Below, in pieces: positions 17,022-25,209 of a stretch of DNA of 47,741 bases. A program made the position numbers and the translations under genes. The notes below the pieces were generated by a model. That model was not told the DNA's origin, made no database searches, and was given only the letters and a program-made list of their open reading frames with translations. Origin of the DNA: an uncultured Oscillospiraceae bacterium (lineage in GTDB: Bacteria > Bacillota > Clostridia > Oscillospirales > Oscillospiraceae). Position 1 is the stretch's first letter; each line of letters opens with the position of its first letter. Location of the stretch: NCBI GenBank assembly GCA_947600025.1, contig CANQFY010000005.1:1-47741 (forward strand), written 5' to 3'.

Positions 17022-17488
17022 AGCTTTGCCACCACCTGGCCGATGTACATGGTGTGGGGCGCTTCCGTCTTGTAAAAGCTTTTCACCACCTGCTCCGGCA
17101 TGGCGGCTATTTCCAGATCCTGGCGGTAGATCTTCCGGCAGAGCAGAGTCGTCTCCGCCTCCCGGAAGGTCACCCCCTGCTCCAAAAATTCCGGGGTCAG
17201 CCCAGATTTCGCCACCTTGTCCCCGTCCCGGCCGGAGAGGGTCCCCAGCAGCGCCAGGGCCTGGCGGCAGCTCTCGGGGTAAAAGCTAAGGGTGAAGTAC
17301 TCGCTCTTTTCCATAAAATCGTGGGTATACCGGATGGGCTTGACGTACACCGTGGCCACATCCATCCCCCACAGGGTCCCCAGGCCGCCCCAGCTGACGG
17401 TCATGGTGTTGAATTTTTCCCGATCTCCGGCGGTGAGCAGGGCCCACTTCCGGTTAAAAACGCCAAAGGCGTCCACGTTCCACTCCAT
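17006..17488 (-). CDS. Flavin reductase-like domain protein
   Basis: The 160-residue protein matches the FMN-binding flavin reductase-like split-barrel family: an N-terminal WALLTAGDREKFNTMTVSWG block (flavin-binding strand and loop), then VKPIRYTHDFMEKSEYFTLSF, and GTLSGRDGDKVAKSG. Members use NAD(P)H to reduce flavin or bind FMN for a partner enzyme. Its start follows the aldo/keto reductase gene by three bases with AAAGGGG as SD, and its end overlaps the metallopeptidase. It is encoded with an iron-sulfur aldo/keto reductase, so a shared redox role is plausible, but the electron donor and acceptor cannot be read from the sequence. Confidence 0.87.
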   Translation of the reverse strand: MEWNVDAFGVFNRKWALLTAGDREKFNTMTVSWGGLGTLWGMDVATVYVKPIRYTHDFMEKSEYFTLSFYPESCRQALALLGTLSGRDGDKVAKSGLTPEFLEQGVTFREAETTLLCRKIYRQDLEIAAMPEQVVKSFYKTEAPHTMYIGQVVAKLCPKL

Positions 17489-17491
17489 GGC

Positions 17492-18586
17492 TTACCCCTT
17501 TCCGGCGTAGCGGGCCATGAGCTCCGCGATGGAGATGCCCTGGGGACAGACGACCTCGCAGCTGTGGCAGGCGAGACAATCCTGGGGTCCGGTTCCCTCG
17601 GGAGCGGGGGTATTTTCGTTACGGCTCTTGAAGATCTGGGGAATGGGCAGACCCTGGGGGCACCGGGCGGTGCAGTAGCCGCATCCGGTGCAGGGCACCT
17701 TGTTTACACGGATCATTTCCTGGGCAATGGCGTCCAGTGCTTCCCGCTCCCGGTCATTCAGGGGCTTTTCCGTCTGGAAGGTGGCGATGTTTTCCTTGAG
17801 CTGCTCCATGTTGGACATGCCGGAGAGGATCATGCCCACGCCGTCCACGCTCTGGAGGAACCGGAAGGCCCATTCGGGGGCGGTGGCCCCGGGGCGCAGG
17901 GCATTCAGCGCCGCCATGTCCTCCTCCGGCAGCTTGGCGAGCCTGCCGCCCCGCACCGGCTCCATGACCCAGACGGGAAGGCCGTACTCCCGGATCAGCT
18001 CCACCTTGGCCTTGGCGTTCTGCAGCGTCCAGTCTAAGTAGTTCAGCTGGATCTGGACAAACTCCAAATCCTTGCCATAGGCCTCCAGGAACCGGCGGAT
18101 GGTGGCCCGGCTGCCGTGGGTAGAGAAGCCCAGATGGCGAATCCGGCCGGCCCTTTTCTGCTCCATCAGATAGTCGAAAATGCCGTACTGGGGGTCCAGA
18201 TAGCCCTCCACATTCCGCTCGGTGACGTTGTGGAACAGGTAGAAGTCAAAATAGTCCACCTGGCATTTTTCCAGCTGCTTTTCAAAGATCTCCCTTACCC
18301 TTGCCATGTTCTCCGGGGCGAAGCCGGGAAATTTGGTGGCCAGATAAAAGCTGTCCCGGGGGTAGGCCGACAGCGCCTTGCCGATGGCCAGCTCGGAATT
18401 GCCGCCATGGTAGCCCCAGGCGGTGTCGAAATAGTTGATCCCCTGCGCCCGGGCGTAGGCCACCATTTCCTCGACCTGCTCCTGGTTGATTTGGTCTTCC
18501 TTGCCGTCCACAGTGGGCAGGCGCATACAGCCCAGGCCCAGCGCGGAGAGGCGAAGCCCCTGAAATTCCTTGTAAATCAATACCAT
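17492..18586 (-). CDS. Aldo/keto reductase with C-terminal 2[4Fe-4S] ferredoxin domain
   Basis: Residues 1 to about 270 form an aldo/keto reductase TIM barrel. GLGCMRLP begins it; the catalytic tetrad is suggested by FDTAWGYHGG (Asp and Tyr), a lysine in FYLATKFPG, and DFYLFHNV (His). The end carries two cysteine clusters, CTGCGYCTARCPQG and CLACHSCEVVCPQG, which fit two [4Fe-4S] clusters. This fused form is common in anaerobic Clostridia, where electrons may come from ferredoxin-type partners rather than NADPH alone. It is 364 residues. It overlaps the NUDIX gene by ten bases. The SD GGGAGG sits very close to the ATG, so initiation at the TTG two codons later is possible. Confidence 0.92.
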   Translation of the reverse strand: MVLIYKEFQGLRLSALGLGCMRLPTVDGKEDQINQEQVEEMVAYARAQGINYFDTAWGYHGGNSELAIGKALSAYPRDSFYLATKFPGFAPENMARVREIFEKQLEKCQVDYFDFYLFHNVTERNVEGYLDPQYGIFDYLMEQKRAGRIRHLGFSTHGSRATIRRFLEAYGKDLEFVQIQLNYLDWTLQNAKAKVELIREYGLPVWVMEPVRGGRLAKLPEEDMAALNALRPGATAPEWAFRFLQSVDGVGMILSGMSNMEQLKENIATFQTEKPLNDREREALDAIAQEMIRVNKVPCTGCGYCTARCPQGLPIPQIFKSRNENTPAPEGTGPQDCLACHSCEVVCPQGISIAELMARYAGKG

Positions 18587-18981
18587 AGCCTCCCAACTTT
18601 TTGTATTTTTTCCAAAATAGACGTATCCGCCGGGCAGAAGGTCAGCTGATCAATCTCCGCCGGGGTGAGAAACCGCAGATCGTTGTGTTCCAGGGCCGTC
18701 AGCTTTCCCTCCCGGATGACAGCCTCGTACACCGTCAGTTCCACGGTCAGATCCGGATAGCGGTGGAGAACCTGGGCATAAACCGGCCCCACCTCCACCG
18801 TGACGGCCAGCTCCTCTTGACATTCTCGGATCAGGGCCTGCTCGCCGGTCTCCCCAGGCTCCCGCTTGCCTCCGGGAAACTCCCACAGGAGTCCCCTAGC
18901 CTTGTGAGCAGGACGCTGGCACGCCAGAAAACGGTCCCCCTCCCAAATCAGGGCGGCGGAGACCCGGGTAACGCAATCCAT
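18577..18981 (-). CDS. NUDIX hydrolase, MutT-like
   Basis: The 134-residue protein has a complete NUDIX box, GGKREPGETGEQALIRECQEEL, and a MutT-like layout (ALIWEGDRFLACQRP before it, WEFPGGK leading into it). MutT-type enzymes hydrolyse oxidised nucleotides such as 8-oxo-dGTP, which fits with the redox genes that follow. I start at the ATG at 18981 (MDCVTRVSAAL), with GGAAGG upstream. The track start at 19017 overlaps the -10 region of the promoter at 19005-19033. It is first in an operon with the aldo/keto reductase, flavin reductase and metallopeptidase. Other NUDIX substrates are possible. Confidence 0.9.
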   Translation of the reverse strand: MDCVTRVSAALIWEGDRFLACQRPAHKARGLLWEFPGGKREPGETGEQALIRECQEELAVTVEVGPVYAQVLHRYPDLTVELTVYEAVIREGKLTALEHNDLRFLTPAEIDQLTFCPADTSILEKIQKVGRLWY

Positions 18982-19004
18982 ATGATCCTTCCTTTCTAAA
19001 TATA

Positions 19005-19033
19005 AGTATACCGGCATTGGGCGAAAATGTCAA
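19005..19033 (-). promoter_or_regulatory. Promoter of the NUDIX-led operon
   Basis: TTGACA (19033-19028), 17 bases and TATACT (19010-19005) on the minus strand, back to back with the plus-strand promoter at 19061. Confidence 0.85.
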
Positions 19034-19060
19034 GCCAGGGGCGGAGGCAGGAATTTTCAG

Positions 19061-19089
19061 TTGATTTGCGCCATGCGCTGTGGTAAAAT
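19061..19089 (+). promoter_or_regulatory. Promoter of the zinc ribbon-TPM-SPFH operon
   Basis: TTGATT (19061-19066), 17 bases and TAAAAT (19084-19089), about 20 bases before the first start codon. Confidence 0.7.
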
Positions 19090-19109
19090 AGGAACCGGGA
19101 GGGATGCTT

Positions 19110-20192
19110 ATGGCCGGAACGGACCAGGTATTGGAATACAAATGTCCATGCTGCGGCGCCGGACTGAAATTCAGCCAGGACGGGCAGAACATGGCCTGCG
19201 ATTACTGCGGCAATACCTTTGAGATCGAAGCGGTTAAGGCCTATAACGCCACCCTCGCCCCGGATGAATTTGTCTGGGACAACACTGACACCGCCTCTTG
19301 GAGCGAGGCCGAGGCCCAGACCATGCACACCTTCCAGTGTCCGGCCTGCGGCGGCGTACTGATGACCGACGAGCATACCGCCGCCACCTTCTGTCCCTAC
19401 TGCGAGAATCCGGCGATCATTCCGGGCCGCCTCTCCGGAGGTTGGAAGCCGGAGGGGGTCATTCCCTTCCAGACCTCCAAGGAGGACGCCCAGGCCGCCT
19501 TTTTAAAGCTGTGTAAGAGCAAGCCCCTGCTTCCCAAGTTTTTTACCCAGGAGCAGCGGATCGAGAAAATTACCGGCATCTATGTTCCCTACTGGCTCTA
19601 CAACTGCAACAGCAATTTCCGGGGCCGGTACAGCGCCACCCATACCCACGTCTGGTCGGACGCCAAGTACAACTACACCCGCACCGACCACTACTTACTG
19701 ACCCGGGGCGCCTCCGCCGTCTTCGAGGGAATCCCCATGGACGCTTCCAGCAAGCTGGACGATGGGCTGATGGAGTCCATCGAGCCCTTTGACTACACCG
19801 CCTCGGTGCCCTTTGAGACGGCCTACCTCTCCGGCTTTCTGGCGGACAAATACGATGTGGAGTCCCAGCTGGGCCAGGAGCGGGTCCGCCAGCGGGTAGG
19901 GGCCTCCATGGAGGATCTGCTGGCCCCCACCTTTCTGGGCTTTGCAACCGTGGTCCCCACGGGCAGGCAGCTCCGGGTGGACCACAGCCGGGCAAAGTAC
20001 GTCCTGCTGCCGGTGTGGATGCTCCACACGAAATACAAGGACAAGACCTACGTTTTCGCCATGAACGGCCAGACCGGAAAGATGACCGGCACCTTCCCCG
20101 TCTGTCCCAAGCGGACCGCCGCCTGGTTTGCCGCCGTCTGCGGCGGCGTGGCGGCACTGGCCGTCCTAGTACAATGGCTGCTGTGGCTGTAA
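19110..20192 (+). CDS. Zinc-ribbon membrane protein, YdjG-like
   Basis: The N-terminus has two zinc ribbons: YKCPCCGAGLKF...CDYCG (residues about 11-35) and FQCPACGGVL...FCPYCENPA (about 75-100). A soluble region with GIYVPYWLYNCN follows, and one hydrophobic helix ends the protein (AAWFAAVCGGVAALAVLVQWLLWL), so it is probably tail-anchored facing the cytosol. This arrangement, followed by TPM and SPFH genes, resembles Bacillus subtilis YdjG-YdjH-YdjI, a membrane platform linked to PspA; that match is from memory of the families. The ATG at 19110 has GGGAGG at good spacing; the ATG at 19104 is too close to it. TFIIB-type zinc ribbon is the generic alternative label. Confidence 0.78.
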   Translation: MAGTDQVLEYKCPCCGAGLKFSQDGQNMACDYCGNTFEIEAVKAYNATLAPDEFVWDNTDTASWSEAEAQTMHTFQCPACGGVLMTDEHTAATFCPYCENPAIIPGRLSGGWKPEGVIPFQTSKEDAQAAFLKLCKSKPLLPKFFTQEQRIEKITGIYVPYWLYNCNSNFRGRYSATHTHVWSDAKYNYTRTDHYLLTRGASAVFEGIPMDASSKLDDGLMESIEPFDYTASVPFETAYLSGFLADKYDVESQLGQERVRQRVGASMEDLLAPTFLGFATVVPTGRQLRVDHSRAKYVLLPVWMLHTKYKDKTYVFAMNGQTGKMTGTFPVCPKRTAAWFAAVCGGVAALAVLVQWLLWL

Positions 20193-20203
20193 AGGGGCGG
20201 ACC

Positions 20204-21064
20204 ATGAAAAGAGCTTGGATGATTCCTCTGCTGCTTCTGTTCCTGCTGGGCTTGGCGCCCTGCGCAAAGGCTCAGGCCCCCCGGATCGTGGACGAGGCAG
20301 GGCTGCTGAGTGGGGAAGAAGAGCAGGTTTTGGAGACCCGTGCGGGAGAGCTTTCGGAAAAATATGGCATGGACGTGGTCATTCTCACGGTTTACAGCCT
20401 GGACGGGCAGGACAGCGAATCCTATGCCGACGATTACTACGACAGCCACGGCTACGGCCTGGGAGGCGATAACAGCGGCGTGCTGCTGCTTCTTTCTATG
20501 GAGTACCGGGACTGGGCCATCAGCACCTGCGGCGAGGCAATTTTCGCCCTGACGGACTACGGGATCCAGGACGTTTTCTCCCAGATTGCCCCGTATCTAT
20601 CTGAGGATGAATACTACGACGCTTTTAGCGCCTATCTGGACGCCCTGGAACCCTATTTTGACGCCTACGCCCAGGGTTCGCCCATTGACGGCGACGCCCC
20701 GGATTACCACGGACCCGGCTCCTACGAATCCGGCACCCAGGAGGAAACGGTCTACGCCCCTAAAAAGGCCCCTGTTCTCCGGTTCCTGCTGGTGGGGCTT
20801 GCGGTTGGCACGGCCGCCGGAGGGATCACGGTAGCGGTGATGGCGAGCCAGATGAATACCGCCAGACATCAGCACGGCGCCGAAAGTTACGTCCAGCCGG
20901 GGAGCTATCAGCTCTACGAAAACCAGACCATTTTCCTCCACAGCCACGTCACCCGGACGGCCCGGGCAGAGTCCAACGGCGGCGGGGGAAGCGGCGGCGG
21001 CGGCAGCTCGACGCATCACAGCTCCGGCGGGCAGAGCCACGGCGGCGGACACGGTAAATTCTAA
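20204..21064 (+). CDS. TPM-domain membrane protein, YdjH/YgcG-like
   Basis: The ATG at 20204 opens a clear signal peptide (MKRAWMIPLLLLFLLGLAPC, cleavage likely after AKA). The TPM domain (about residues 25-150) begins IVDEAGLLS and includes VVILTVYSLDGQ, DDYYDSHGYG and NSGVLLLLSMEYRDWAIS. A membrane helix (VLRFLLVGLAVGTAAGGITVAV) follows. The last 45 residues are Gly, Ser and His rich, ending GGGHGKF. The TPM domain should lie outside the cell and the tail inside. The track ORF from 20015 starts within the previous gene and lacks support. Its position between the zinc-ribbon and SPFH genes supports a three-protein complex. Confidence 0.88.
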   Translation: MKRAWMIPLLLLFLLGLAPCAKAQAPRIVDEAGLLSGEEEQVLETRAGELSEKYGMDVVILTVYSLDGQDSESYADDYYDSHGYGLGGDNSGVLLLLSMEYRDWAISTCGEAIFALTDYGIQDVFSQIAPYLSEDEYYDAFSAYLDALEPYFDAYAQGSPIDGDAPDYHGPGSYESGTQEETVYAPKKAPVLRFLLVGLAVGTAAGGITVAVMASQMNTARHQHGAESYVQPGSYQLYENQTIFLHSHVTRTARAESNGGGGSGGGGSSTHHSSGGQSHGGGHGKF

Positions 21065-21090
21065 AAATTCATGATAAAGGAGAACGAATT

Positions 21091-22404
21091 ATGGGACTGA
21101 TCAAAGCGGCACTGGGCGGAGTGTCCTCCGTTCTGGCGGATCAATGGCGGGAGTATTTCTACTGCGACGCCCTAACGGAAAACGTGCTGGCGGCCAAGGG
21201 TCAAAAGCGGACCACCGGCCGCAGCAGCAATACCAAAGGCTCGGAGAACATCATCACCAACGGCTCCGTGATCGCGGTCAACGAGGGTCAGTGCATGATG
21301 ATCGTGGAGCAGGGCCAGATTGTGGAATTCACCGCCGAGCCCGGCGAATTCACCTGGAATTCTTCCACGGAGCCCACCATTTTCTACGGCGGCCTGGGCC
21401 AGGGGATCAAGGGCAGCTGGGAGACCCTGAAGCGCCGCTTCACCTTCGGCGCGGACACCGCCAAGGACCAGCGGGTGTACTATTTCAACCTGAAGGAGCT
21501 GGTGGGCAACAAGTACGGGACCCCCTCCCCCGTGCCCTTCCGGGTAGTAGACGCCAACATCGGCCTGGACATGGACATCGGCATCCGGTGCAACGGGGAG
21601 TATTCCTACAAGATCACGGACCCCATGTTGTTCTACAAAAACGTCTGCGGCAACATTCAGGAGGTCTACACCCGGGACCGGTTCGACAGCCAGCTGAAAT
21701 CCGAATTTCTGACGGCCCTCCAGCCTGCCTTCGCCAAGATCTCCGCGCAGGGCATCCGCTACTCCGCCCTGCCGGGCCACGCCATGGAGCTGGCGGAGGC
21801 CATGAACACGGTCCTGTCTGAAAAGTGGAGCGGTCTCAGGGGCATTTCCGTGGTGTCCGTGGGGGTCAACTCCGTCACCGCCTCTCCCGAGGACGAGGCC
21901 GCCATCAAGGAGCTCCAGCGCAATGCGGTCTTCCGCGATCCCAACATGGCCGCCGCCCACATGGTGGGGGCCCAGGCCGCCGCTATGCAGGAGGCCGCCA
22001 AAAACAAGAACGGGGCCTTTACCGGTTTCCTGGGCATGGGCATGGCCCAGCAGGCCGGCGGGCTCAACGCCAACGCCCTGTTCCAGATGGGCCAGCGGCA
22101 GCCGCAACAGACGCCCCCCGCTCCTCCCGCCCAGGAGACCTGGAAATGTTCCTGTGGCGCGGAGAATACCGGCAATTTCTGCACGGAGTGCGGCGCCAAG
22201 AAGCCCGCCGTGGGCTGGACCTGCGAAAAATGCGGCGCAATAAACAAGGGCAAGTTCTGCGCCCAGTGCGGGGCCAAAAAGCCCGCCGGCGCCCCCCTCT
22301 ACCGCTGCGACAAGTGCGGCTGGGAGCCGGAGGACCCCAAGCATCCACCGAAGTTCTGCCCGGAATGCGGCGACCCCTTTGACGATCAGGACATTCGCTC
22401 TTAA
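21091..22404 (+). CDS. SPFH-domain protein with C-terminal zinc ribbons, YdjI-like
   Basis: The first 320 residues match the SPFH/virion-core-like family (YdjI in Bacillus): ADQWREYFYCDAL, GSVIAVNEGQCMMIVEQGQIVEF, then YFNLKELVGNKYGTPSPVPF and DIGIRCNGEYSYKITDP. There is no obvious membrane helix; such proteins associate peripherally and oligomerise. The C-terminus adds three zinc-ribbon-like modules: CSCGAENTGNFCTECG, CEKCGAINKGKFCAQCG and CDKCGWEPEDP...CPECG. The first zinc-ribbon protein of the operon has related modules. An AAGGAGA SD precedes the ATG. In Bacillus the counterpart helps to recruit PspA to membranes; no PspA gene is in the window. Confidence 0.9.
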   Translation: MGLIKAALGGVSSVLADQWREYFYCDALTENVLAAKGQKRTTGRSSNTKGSENIITNGSVIAVNEGQCMMIVEQGQIVEFTAEPGEFTWNSSTEPTIFYGGLGQGIKGSWETLKRRFTFGADTAKDQRVYYFNLKELVGNKYGTPSPVPFRVVDANIGLDMDIGIRCNGEYSYKITDPMLFYKNVCGNIQEVYTRDRFDSQLKSEFLTALQPAFAKISAQGIRYSALPGHAMELAEAMNTVLSEKWSGLRGISVVSVGVNSVTASPEDEAAIKELQRNAVFRDPNMAAAHMVGAQAAAMQEAAKNKNGAFTGFLGMGMAQQAGGLNANALFQMGQRQPQQTPPAPPAQETWKCSCGAENTGNFCTECGAKKPAVGWTCEKCGAINKGKFCAQCGAKKPAGAPLYRCDKCGWEPEDPKHPPKFCPECGDPFDDQDIRS

Positions 22405-22446
22405 ATCGTGCCCCAAATTCCAGCAAGGGAAGCGACAAACGCCGTT

Positions 22447-22866
22447 ATGAACATTCAAATTGCCTCCCCCGCCGACCTCTCCCTCCTTGCCCAGCTGGAC
22501 CGGCACATTTCCCCAGCAGAGTTGGAGCGGGCCATTTCCCTGAGCCGGGTCTACTGCCTCCGGGATGGGGATCGTCTGGCGGGCTGGCTGCGCTACAATC
22601 TGTTTTGGGACAACACGCCCTTCCTGAACCTCCTTTTTCTGGCGGAGAACTGCCGGGGCCACGGCTACGGCAGGGAATTGCTCCGCTACTGGGAGGCGGA
22701 GATGGCCCGCATGGGCTTCCGATTGGTCCTGACTTCCACCCAGTCCGATGAGTACGCCCAGCATTTTTACCGCCACATGGGCTACCAGGCTGTCGGCGGC
22801 TTTACCCTACCGGGGGATGTCTACGAGTTGATTTTTGTAAAGGAAATCGGAACCGGCATGGCTTAG
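22447..22866 (+). CDS. GNAT-family N-acetyltransferase
   Basis: The 139-residue protein has the GNAT acetyl-CoA site in LFLAENCRGHGYGRELL (motif A, R/Q-x-x-G-x-G/A pattern) and a C-terminal HFYRHMGYQAVGGF (motif B). It acylates an unknown amine substrate. I prefer the ATG at 22447 (MNIQIASPADL) over the GTG at 22408, because the usual GNAT first strand begins there, although neither has a strong SD. It follows the SPFH gene closely and may be read from the same promoter. Its TAG stop sits in the loop of a perfect 12-bp hairpin at 22851-22878. Confidence 0.82.
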   Translation: MNIQIASPADLSLLAQLDRHISPAELERAISLSRVYCLRDGDRLAGWLRYNLFWDNTPFLNLLFLAENCRGHGYGRELLRYWEAEMARMGFRLVLTSTQSDEYAQHFYRHMGYQAVGGFTLPGDVYELIFVKEIGTGMA

Positions 22867-22878
22867 GCCATGCCGGTT
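22851..22878. terminator. Hairpin between convergent genes, enclosing the GNAT stop
   Basis: AACCGGCATGGC and GCCATGCCGGTT form a perfect 12-bp stem with loop TTAG; the TAG is the acetyltransferase stop. Neither side has a good T tract, so it may act as a weak terminator or mRNA 3'-end protector for both genes. Confidence 0.6.
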
Positions 22879-22920
22879 CATGATCTCTATGGTTTACATA
22901 ACGAAAATCCAGCGTTTTGC

Positions 22921-23790
22921 TCAATTTCTTCTGGTGGTCAGCTTTTGGGCCAAAGCCGTCATTTCCGCCCGGTCCGGGAAGGGCTCCAGGGCGGCCACCG
23001 CCTCCCGGGTCAGCTTTTCCACCATCTCCTGGCAGGCATCCTGGCCATAGAGCCGGAGGAAGGTGTTTTTCTCCCCGTCCACCCCGGTGGCCTTGCCCAG
23101 CTCCTGCTCCGAGCCGATAGCGTCCAGCAGATCGTCCCGAATTTGGAAGGCCAGGCCCAGCTTTTCGGCAAAGGTCCCGGCGGCGGAAAGCGCCTGCTCT
23201 CCCCCGCCTCCGGCCAGCACGCCCATCTGGCAGGCCGCACGGATCAGGGCACCGGTCTTCCGGCTCTGGATGGCCAGCACTTCCTCTTCCGTGCAAGCCC
23301 GCTCCTGGCTCTTCATGTCCAGCGCCTGGCCCCCCACCATGCCCCGGGGGCCGGCGCACCCGGCCAGGAGCGCCACCGCCTGCAACCGGACCTCGGCGGG
23401 CAGCGGCGCGGCGGCGATCTGGGAGAACGCCTCCGTCAGCAGTCCGTCCCCCGCCAGAACGGCCATGGCCTCCCCGAAGACCTTGTGATTGGTGGGGCGG
23501 CCCCGGCGGAGGTCGTCGTCGTCCATGCAGGGCAGATCGTCATGGATCAGACTGTAAGTATGGACCATTTCGATCGCCGCTGCCAAGGGCAGGGCCTTTT
23601 CCCAGTCCCCGCCGCACATCCGGCAAAATTCCAGCACAAAAATCGGCCGCAACCGCTTCCCCCCGGCGTTCAGGCTGTAAGCCATGGCCCGGTACAGCTC
23701 CCTTTGGGGAAGCTCCTCCCCCGCCCGGCAGGCCTCCGCCAGATAGCGCTCCACGGCCTGCCGGTAGGCGCTCTCAAGGCTGGTCTTCAT
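22921..23790 (-). CDS. ispA: Polyprenyl (farnesyl) diphosphate synthase
   Basis: It condenses isopentenyl diphosphate with allylic diphosphates to make farnesyl or geranylgeranyl diphosphate, for undecaprenyl and quinone precursors. The first aspartate-rich motif is DDLPCMDDDDLRRG and the second is FQIRDDLLD; GGKRLRP near residue 50 binds isopentenyl diphosphate. It is 289 residues from the ATG at 23790 with AGGAGG upstream; the track start uses a TTG one codon earlier. It overlaps xseB by 17 bases, the usual Firmicutes order xseA-xseB-ispA. dxs and tlyA, which follow ispA in Bacillus, are absent here. Confidence 0.95.
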   Translation of the reverse strand: MKTSLESAYRQAVERYLAEACRAGEELPQRELYRAMAYSLNAGGKRLRPIFVLEFCRMCGGDWEKALPLAAAIEMVHTYSLIHDDLPCMDDDDLRRGRPTNHKVFGEAMAVLAGDGLLTEAFSQIAAAPLPAEVRLQAVALLAGCAGPRGMVGGQALDMKSQERACTEEEVLAIQSRKTGALIRAACQMGVLAGGGGEQALSAAGTFAEKLGLAFQIRDDLLDAIGSEQELGKATGVDGEKNTFLRLYGQDACQEMVEKLTREAVAALEPFPDRAEMTALAQKLTTRRN

Positions 23791-24004
23791 CAAAGGGGAC
23801 CTCCTGGGGGGTGCCGTCCTCGGTGGTGAGGATCTTTTTCACCTGCATTTCCGCCTCATCCAGGAGTTTGCCGCAGCTTCTCACCAGGCCGGTGCCCTCC
23901 TGAAACAGCGCCAGGGACTCCTCCAGCGCTACGTCCCCCCGCTCCATAGCCCGGACGATCTGCTCCAGGCGCTGCATTTTCTCTTCAAAGGTCTTGCTTT
24001 CCAT
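23774..24004 (-). CDS. xseB: Exodeoxyribonuclease VII small subunit
   Basis: The 76-residue XseB binds several copies per XseA to form exonuclease VII, which degrades single-stranded DNA from either end. The conserved start TFEEKMQRLEQIVRAMERGDVALEESLALFQEG is clear and predicts a helical hairpin. It overlaps xseA by 20 bases and ispA by 17, so the three are translationally linked. Confidence 0.95.
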   Translation of the reverse strand: MESKTFEEKMQRLEQIVRAMERGDVALEESLALFQEGTGLVRSCGKLLDEAEMQVKKILTTEDGTPQEVPFDEDQP

Positions 24005-25208
24005 GTTCAGACTCCTTTCGCTCCGTCACCCGGGTAGTTAACTGCCCATCTCTGACGGTGATCGTCAACAGATCTCCCGGCGCGGCCTGTCCGACAGACC
24101 GAAGCACCGCTCCCGTGTCCGTGCGCACCATCGCGTAGCCCCGGGACAGCACCCGCAGAGGGCTCATGGCGTCCAATTTGGCGGTGAGCGCCACAAAACG
24201 CTGCCGTTTGGCGGCCAGGGCCCTGCTCTGGGCGGCGGTAAGGCGGCTCCGCAGCAGCGCCAGGGCCTGCCGCCGCTGGGCCAGGTAGGCGTCGGGACTT
24301 TGCAGGGCCGGACTGTCCGACAGCATCTTATAGTGCCGGCGTGCGGCCTTGATCTGCCGGGACAGGGCCGTGGCCATGGCGGCGGCCATGGAATCCAGGG
24401 TCTGCCGCAGGGCGTCCTGATCCGGCACCGCCAGCTCCGCCGCGTTGCTGGGGGTGGCGGCCCGAAGGTCGGCCACGAAGTCGGAAATGGTCACATCCGG
24501 CTCATGGCCCACGGCGGAGATCACCGGGATCCGGGAATCATAGATTGCCCGGGCCACTACCTCCTCATTAAATGCCCACAGATCCTCCATGGACCCGCCG
24601 CCCCGGCCCACGATCAGCAGATCCGCCAGCTGGAACCGGTTGGCATAGCGAATGGCAGCGGCAATCTCCCCGGGGGCCTCCGCCCCCTGGACCCGCACCG
24701 GCAGCAGCCGCACCCGGGTCAGGGGGTAGCGCTTCCGCAGGATCCGAAGCATATCGTGGACCGCCGCCCCGGCGGAACTGGTGACAATGCCGATGGTGCC
24801 GGGGTATTGGGGGATGGGCTTTTTATGGGCCGGGTCGAACAGGCCCTGGGCCGCCAGCTTGGCCTTGAGCTGCTCAAAAGCGGCGTACAGATCCCCTACG
24901 CCGTCGGGGGTCAGGGCGGTGCAGTAGAGCTGATAGGCCCCGTCCCGGGGATAGACGGCGATCCGGCCCATGGCAATGACCTTCATGCCGTTTTCCGGGC
25001 GGAACCGAAGCCGGAGGGCGTTTCCCTTGAACATGACGCATTTCAGTGCTCCGCCCTCGTCCTTCAATGTAAAATAGTGATGGCCGGAGGGGTAGCACTT
25101 GTAGTTGCTCAACTCTCCCCGCACCGCCAGGGCCGCCAGATTCTCATCGCTGTCCAGCTTGGCCCGGAGATATTCATTGACCTGTGTAACGGATAAGATC
25201 TTCGCCAT
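23985..25208 (-). CDS. xseA: Exodeoxyribonuclease VII large subunit
   Basis: This is the catalytic subunit of exonuclease VII. An N-terminal OB-fold (LAVRGELSNYKCYPSGHHYFTLKD) binds single-stranded DNA. The central domain has IGIVTSSAGAAVHDML, the RGGGSMEDLWAFNEE block, and PVISAVGHEPDVTISDFVADLRAATPSNAAE, which holds catalytic residues. A long coiled-coil region then precedes a C-terminal SPLRVLSRGYAMV. It is 407 residues, normal size. GGAGGGATGAT precedes the ATG, which starts one base after the TsaD-like stop. Confidence 0.96.
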   Translation of the reverse strand: MAKILSVTQVNEYLRAKLDSDENLAALAVRGELSNYKCYPSGHHYFTLKDEGGALKCVMFKGNALRLRFRPENGMKVIAMGRIAVYPRDGAYQLYCTALTPDGVGDLYAAFEQLKAKLAAQGLFDPAHKKPIPQYPGTIGIVTSSAGAAVHDMLRILRKRYPLTRVRLLPVRVQGAEAPGEIAAAIRYANRFQLADLLIVGRGGGSMEDLWAFNEEVVARAIYDSRIPVISAVGHEPDVTISDFVADLRAATPSNAAELAVPDQDALRQTLDSMAAAMATALSRQIKAARRHYKMLSDSPALQSPDAYLAQRRQALALLRSRLTAAQSRALAAKRQRFVALTAKLDAMSPLRVLSRGYAMVRTDTGAVLRSVGQAAPGDLLTITVRDGQLTTRVTERKESEHGKQDL

Positions 25209-25209
25209 A

